From an uncultured bacterium (GTDB lineage: Bacteria > Bacillota > Negativicutes > Acidaminococcales > Acidaminococcaceae), in assembly GCA_905215645.1 (NCBI GenBank), contig CAJMQS010000061.1, forward strand, positions 1 to 9,816: a DNA stretch of 9,816 nucleotides, read 5' to 3'. Every line of letters begins with the position of its first letter. Within the stretch, counting starts at the first letter, position 1. The notes under the pieces are model-generated. The model was not told the origin of the DNA. It made no database searches and saw only the letters and a program-made list of their open reading frames with translations. Below, in pieces: positions 7,073 to 9,816 of this stretch. The position numbers and the translations under genes were made by a program.

Positions 7073-7740
7073 ACTTGGCAGATAACCCCATATACATGAC
7101 GAGGATGCAGCTGGATCTTTCCAAACGGAAAACCATGCAGGCTTTGGATAATCCCAACCTTTTCCATGGCACGTTGGAACAGGTTTTTCCTGTCAGGGAG
7201 CAGAAAAAGCTATGGAGAGTGGATTCTCTCCATGGAAAAATGTATCGGCTGATTGTCAGCCAGGAGAAACCTGACCTGACCAGCGCTGCAGAGCAGTTTG
7301 GATTCCCGGAAGCAAAGGAAAAATGGGAGACACGATGCTATAATCCGCTGCTGGAGAAGCTGGATGCCGGCAGCCAATGGCATTTTCGCCTGGTTGCCTA
7401 TCCTACCCACAGTGTAATGGAAAAGAAAGATGTTCCGGGACAAAGAGGAAAAGTATATCCCCATGTTACGCCCCGGTATCAGAAAAAATGGCTGCTGGAC
7501 CGAGCGGAAAAACATGGATTTGAACTGTCTGAAGAAGCATTCCAGGTTGTAGAAGATCATTCTTTCTTCTTTCGTAAGAGCAGAGACCAGGGACGTCGGG
7601 TTTCTCTTTTGGCGGTTACTTTTGAAGGAGTGCTGACGGTAGTGAATCCTGATCTATTCAGGGAAACTCTGGTTGAAGGCATCGGAAGAGGCAAAGCCTA
7701 TGGCATGGGCTTGCTGACTGTATCAGGGCGTCTCAGATGA
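7069..7740 (+). CDS. cas6e: Cas6e (CasE), crRNA-processing endoribonuclease
   Basis: Cas6e binds each repeat hairpin in the pre-crRNA, cuts at its 3' base and stays on the crRNA as the Cascade head. H33 in LFHGTLEQVFP (31-41) lines up with catalytic H20 of E. coli Cas6e by its seven-residue spacing to the FP pair. The second ferredoxin-like domain shows FEGVLTV (185-191) and the glycine-rich loop GIGRGKAYGMGLLTV (204-218) that contacts RNA. ATG 7069 overlaps the cas5e stop and follows GGGGGTGATGG. It adds about nine residues before the usual family start; the later ATG at 7096 has no ribosome binding site, so 7069 is preferred. Its substrate hairpin is in the array at 9606-9816. Confidence 0.96.
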   Translation: MNLADNPIYMTRMQLDLSKRKTMQALDNPNLFHGTLEQVFPVREQKKLWRVDSLHGKMYRLIVSQEKPDLTSAAEQFGFPEAKEKWETRCYNPLLEKLDAGSQWHFRLVAYPTHSVMEKKDVPGQRGKVYPHVTPRYQKKWLLDRAEKHGFELSEEAFQVVEDHSFFFRKSRDQGRRVSLLAVTFEGVLTVVNPDLFRETLVEGIGRGKAYGMGLLTVSGRLR

Positions 7741-8690
7741 CGGAAAAGATCCCCGGTATCAAACAGCCGGAATTGAACGCCTTGCCCCAGATCGGGGACA
7801 GAATGACCTTCATCTATCTGGAACACTGCACCATCAGCCGGAAAGACAGTGCGATTACGGCTGCACGCAAGGACGGAATCATCCATATCCCGGCTGCGGC
7901 TGTTTCCGTGCTGATTTTAGGTCCGGGAACGGATGTTTCTCACCGGGCCATGGAGCTGATAGGGGATGCAGGAGTTACCGTTATCTGGACCGGAGAACAC
8001 GGTGTGCGGTATTATGCCAGCGGACAGTCGCTGACTCATCGATCTGGACTTTTGGTGGAACAGGCCAGGAGAGTCAATAACCAAAGACTGCATCTGGAAG
8101 TAGTCCGTAAAATGTATCAGCTTCGTTTCCCGGATGAAGATGTGTCCAAGTTGACGCTGCAACAATTGAGGGGCCGGGAAGGCAGCCGGATCCGCAATGT
8201 TTACCGGCAATCTTCCAAAAAATGGAATGTTCCATGGAACGGCAGGGACTATGATCCCCAGAATTTTGAATCCGGGGATCCAGTGAATAAAGCTCTTTCC
8301 ATGGGACATGCCTGTCTTTATGGATTGGCTCATGCCGTTATAGCGGCACTGGGGTGTTCTCCAGGTCTTGGCTTTGTACATGTGGGACATGACTGTTCTT
8401 TTGTTTATGATATTGCCGATCTGTATAAAGCGGAGATAACCATTCCCATTGCTTTTGAGGAAGCAGCGAAAAATCCAGATGATTTGGAGCGGTCAGTCCG
8501 TCATCATGTGCGGGATGCAATGGTAAAGGCTCATATCTTGGAAAGAATGGTCCATGATATCCAGTGGTTGTTAAAAGATGATGGAGTTCCTAACAGCGAG
8601 TTGGTCAATGCTGTTTATCTGTGGGACAATAAACTGGGAACGGTGGAAAATGGAAAGCAGTATCATGAGGGGGTAGGTGACCGTTCATGA
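7737..8690 (+). CDS. cas1: Cas1, spacer integrase (type I-E)
   Basis: Cas1 is the integrase that, as a complex with Cas2, inserts new spacers at the leader-proximal repeat. The four catalytic residues known from E. coli (E141, H208, D218, D221) correspond here to E148 in QQLRGREGS, H215 in FVHVGHD, and D225 and D228 in FVYDIADLYK. At 317 residues it is of normal length (E. coli 305), with the N-terminal beta domain (about 1-95) followed by the helical catalytic domain. It overlaps cas6e by ATGA and has only a weak AGGG upstream, suggesting translational coupling. No residue looks damaged, so adaptation should be possible even if cas7e is inactive. Confidence 0.97.
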   Translation: MTEKIPGIKQPELNALPQIGDRMTFIYLEHCTISRKDSAITAARKDGIIHIPAAAVSVLILGPGTDVSHRAMELIGDAGVTVIWTGEHGVRYYASGQSLTHRSGLLVEQARRVNNQRLHLEVVRKMYQLRFPDEDVSKLTLQQLRGREGSRIRNVYRQSSKKWNVPWNGRDYDPQNFESGDPVNKALSMGHACLYGLAHAVIAALGCSPGLGFVHVGHDCSFVYDIADLYKAEITIPIAFEEAAKNPDDLERSVRHHVRDAMVKAHILERMVHDIQWLLKDDGVPNSELVNAVYLWDNKLGTVENGKQYHEGVGDRS

Positions 8691-9568
8691 TTGTGGTCAC
8701 GGTTACCAATTGCCCGCCTAGTCTGAGGGGAGACTTGACGAAATGGCTTTTTGAAATCAACACGGGAGTCTATGTGGGACGTGTTTCGGCCAGAGTCCGG
8801 GAAGAACTGTGGAAGCGGATCTGCAGCCATCTAAAAGATGGACAGGCTACAATGGTATTCAATGCCGCCAATGAACAGGGGATGGATTTTTACACCTGGA
8901 ACTCTGCCTGGGAGCCTGTTGATCTGGATGGAATTAAGCTGATGCTCCATCCTCTTTTGGGGAATCAGTCTGCGGAACAGAATAGTTCCAGAATGAAGAG
9001 CAATGCCGAGATACACCTTATGGCCAAGAAAAGAGCCTTGGGACAGAATCAATATGATGCAGTAAAAAATTATACAGTCGTCGATTTGGAGACCACAGGT
9101 CTGGATCCGTTGGAAAACCGGATCATCGAGTTTGGCGCTGTACAGGTACGGAACGGCAAGGTAACGGAAACATTTTCGCAACTCATACGGATTACAGAGC
9201 CGTTGCCACCAGATATCCAAAAGCTGACGGGAATTACCATGGAACTTTTGGAAAAAGAGGGAGTGTCGGAAAAAGAAGGACTGGACGCATTTTTGGAATT
9301 TATTGAAGAGGACCAGCTGCTGCTTTATAATGCATCTTTTGATATGAATTTTCTTGTACAGGCCTGTTTGAGATACGCATATCCAACGCCGGAAAATCAT
9401 TGTGTTGATGTGATGCTTTTGGCCAAGAAAAAAATTCGGTTTATACCCAATTACAAATTATCTACGATTGCAGAGCATTTTGGGCTGGAGAAACAGAAAC
9501 ATCGAGCACTGGCAGATTGCCTGTTGACAAATGCTGTGTTTGTGAAGTTAAATGAAAAGGGATCTTGA
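8687..9568 (+). CDS. cas2: Cas2 fused to a DnaQ-like DEDDh exonuclease
   Basis: Residues 1-90 are a type I-E Cas2: MIVVTVTNCPPSLRG, TGVYVGRVSARVRE and PVDLDGIKLM match E. coli Cas2 closely. After a polar linker (about 92-127) comes a 3'-5' exonuclease of the DnaQ family with all five DEDDh residues visible: D133 and E135 in VVDLETTG, D219 in NASFDMNF, H272 and D277 in HRALAD. Total length is 293, against about 94 for a plain Cas2. In I-E systems with this fusion, the DnaQ part trims the 3' ends of prespacers so that Cas1-Cas2 can integrate them in the right orientation. AGGTGA (8675-8680) precedes ATG 8687, which overlaps the cas1 stop. The 3' end also appears to hold the array promoter. Confidence 0.96.
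   Translation: MIVVTVTNCPPSLRGDLTKWLFEINTGVYVGRVSARVREELWKRICSHLKDGQATMVFNAANEQGMDFYTWNSAWEPVDLDGIKLMLHPLLGNQSAEQNSSRMKSNAEIHLMAKKRALGQNQYDAVKNYTVVDLETTGLDPLENRIIEFGAVQVRNGKVTETFSQLIRITEPLPPDIQKLTGITMELLEKEGVSEKEGLDAFLEFIEEDQLLLYNASFDMNFLVQACLRYAYPTPENHCVDVMLLAKKKIRFIPNYKLSTIAEHFGLEKQKHRALADCLLTNAVFVKLNEKGS
9524..9553 (+). promoter_or_regulatory. Candidate CRISPR array promoter inside cas2-dnaQ
   Basis: A perfect -35 hexamer TTGACA (9524-9529) is followed after 18 bp by TTAAAT (9548-9553), a 4/6 match to TATAAT. Transcription would begin near 9560, about 45 nt before the first repeat, and read through the leader into the array. It lies within the last codons of cas2-dnaQ, which fits the very short intergenic leader. 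No comparably good promoter is visible between the stop codon and the repeat. The match is by eye. Confidence 0.45.
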
Positions 9569-9605
9569 GGTCTTCAAGAATGGCATTTTTGGGGGCTTTT
9601 TTTAG
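9569..9605 (+). promoter_or_regulatory. CRISPR leader, 37 nt between cas2-dnaQ and repeat 1
   Basis: The non-coding leader is only 37 nt and T-rich, ending in T7-AG right at the first repeat. It lies on the cas side of the array, where new spacers are expected to be added. A small 6-bp stem (TCTTGA 9563-9568 with TCAAGA 9574-9579) overlaps the cas2 stop codon. It is too weak and too far from the T7 tract (9597-9603) to be a convincing terminator. Because I-E leaders are usually longer, functional leader elements may extend into the 3' end of cas2-dnaQ. Confidence 0.65.
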
Positions 9606-9816
9606 GTGGACCCCGCGCATGCGGGGATGATCCCTCATGTTACAAGCTGCTACAATCTTAACTTGGGTGGACCCCGCGCATGCGGGGATGATCCTCTGCA
9701 ATGGCGCATATATCAACCATAACATTAGTGGACCCCGCGCATGCGGGGATGATCCTGATCTAGCATCCAGGACCAACGATAAGCAAAAGTGGACCCCGCG
9801 CATGCGGGGATGATCC
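9606..9816 (+). CRISPR. Type I-E CRISPR array: four identical 28-nt repeats, three 33-nt spacers, continues past the edge
   Basis: Repeats lie at 9606-9633, 9667-9694, 9728-9755 and 9789-9816, all identical. Each starts GTGGA, has the palindromic stem CCCCGC / GCGGGG around loop GCAT, and ends ATGATCC. Spacers at 9634-9666, 9695-9727 and 9756-9788 are all 33 nt, so the unit is 61 nt, as in E. coli I-E. By analogy Cas6e would cut after the last G of the stem (repeat base 21, 9626 in repeat 1), leaving a 5' handle AUGAUCC plus one more base. Repeat orientation matches the cas operon. Spacers begin CTCATGTTACAAGC, TCTGCAATGGCGCA and TGATCTAGCATCCA; none resembles the rest of this window by eye. 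The window ends exactly at the end of repeat 4, so the array is probably longer. Confidence 0.98.

Noticed and set aside
327..9568. A new or hybrid defence system
   Set aside because: Every gene matches the standard I-E set in the standard order; no extra gene, insertion sequence or unknown effector is present. The departures seen are the broken cas7e frame and the already known Cas2-DnaQ fusion.
9563..9603. Intrinsic terminator between cas2-dnaQ and the array
   Set aside because: The T7 tract is present, but the only stem (6 bp, 9563-9579) is AT-containing and sits 17 nt away from it, so this does not form a proper terminator.
9462..9803. Minus-strand open frame of 113 codons covering the array and the cas2-dnaQ 3' end
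   Set aside because: Its repeated peptide pattern (HPRMRGVH, SPHARG, IPACAGST) is just the CRISPR repeat translated in shifting frames; spurious antisense ORFs over arrays are common.

Overview
This window is an almost complete type I-E (Cascade) CRISPR-Cas locus on the + strand. An operon of eight cas genes, in the order cas3, cas8e (casA/cse1), cse2 (casB), cas7e (casC), cas5e (casD), cas6e (casE), cas1 and cas2, runs from 327 to 9568. A CRISPR array in the same orientation starts at 9606 and runs off the right edge. The first 326 bases hold no convincing gene. The subtype is clear from gene order, from full-length family matches with visible catalytic residues, and from the repeat, which has the usual I-E form (GTG start, CCCCGC/GCGGGG stem, ...TCC end) with a 61-nt repeat unit.

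Organism: moderate GC, strong Shine-Dalgarno sites (GGAGG forms), and a Cas2 fused to a DnaQ-like exonuclease. Such fusions are known in I-E systems of Firmicutes-type bacteria (Streptococcus thermophilus, Megasphaera-like Negativicutes). I lean towards a gut or oral Firmicutes/Negativicutes bacterium. This is inference only, because no rRNA or housekeeping gene is present.

Layout: 1-157 holds a 7-bp tandem repeat, a perfect 10-bp hairpin and a terminator-like stem with T6. Within that stretch two hairpins (117-137 and 125-150) exclude each other. Next come an extended -10 promoter candidate (205-213), a purine tract with a possible 15-codon leader peptide (232-279), and a second promoter candidate (260-286) just before cas3. 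All seven gene junctions overlap, six by 4 nt and one by 8 nt, which implies one transcript with coupled translation.

How the genes work together: Cas8e, Cse2, Cas7e, Cas5e and Cas6e form the crRNA-guided Cascade complex. Cas6e cuts the repeat hairpin. Cas3 is recruited to nick and unwind target DNA. Cas1 and Cas2-DnaQ trim and integrate new spacers next to the leader.

The main anomaly is in cas7e, the backbone subunit. Its reading frame is broken by one extra base between two A6 runs near 5700-5714. Skipping one base restores a 361-residue protein, close to the usual length. All other genes look intact, so the break is a recent mutation, an assembly error, or something bypassed by slippage. 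A perfect TTGACA box inside the 3' end of cas2-dnaQ is a good candidate for the array promoter, because only 37 nt separate that gene from the first repeat. Apart from the cas7e break, this is a recognisable known system rather than a new one.
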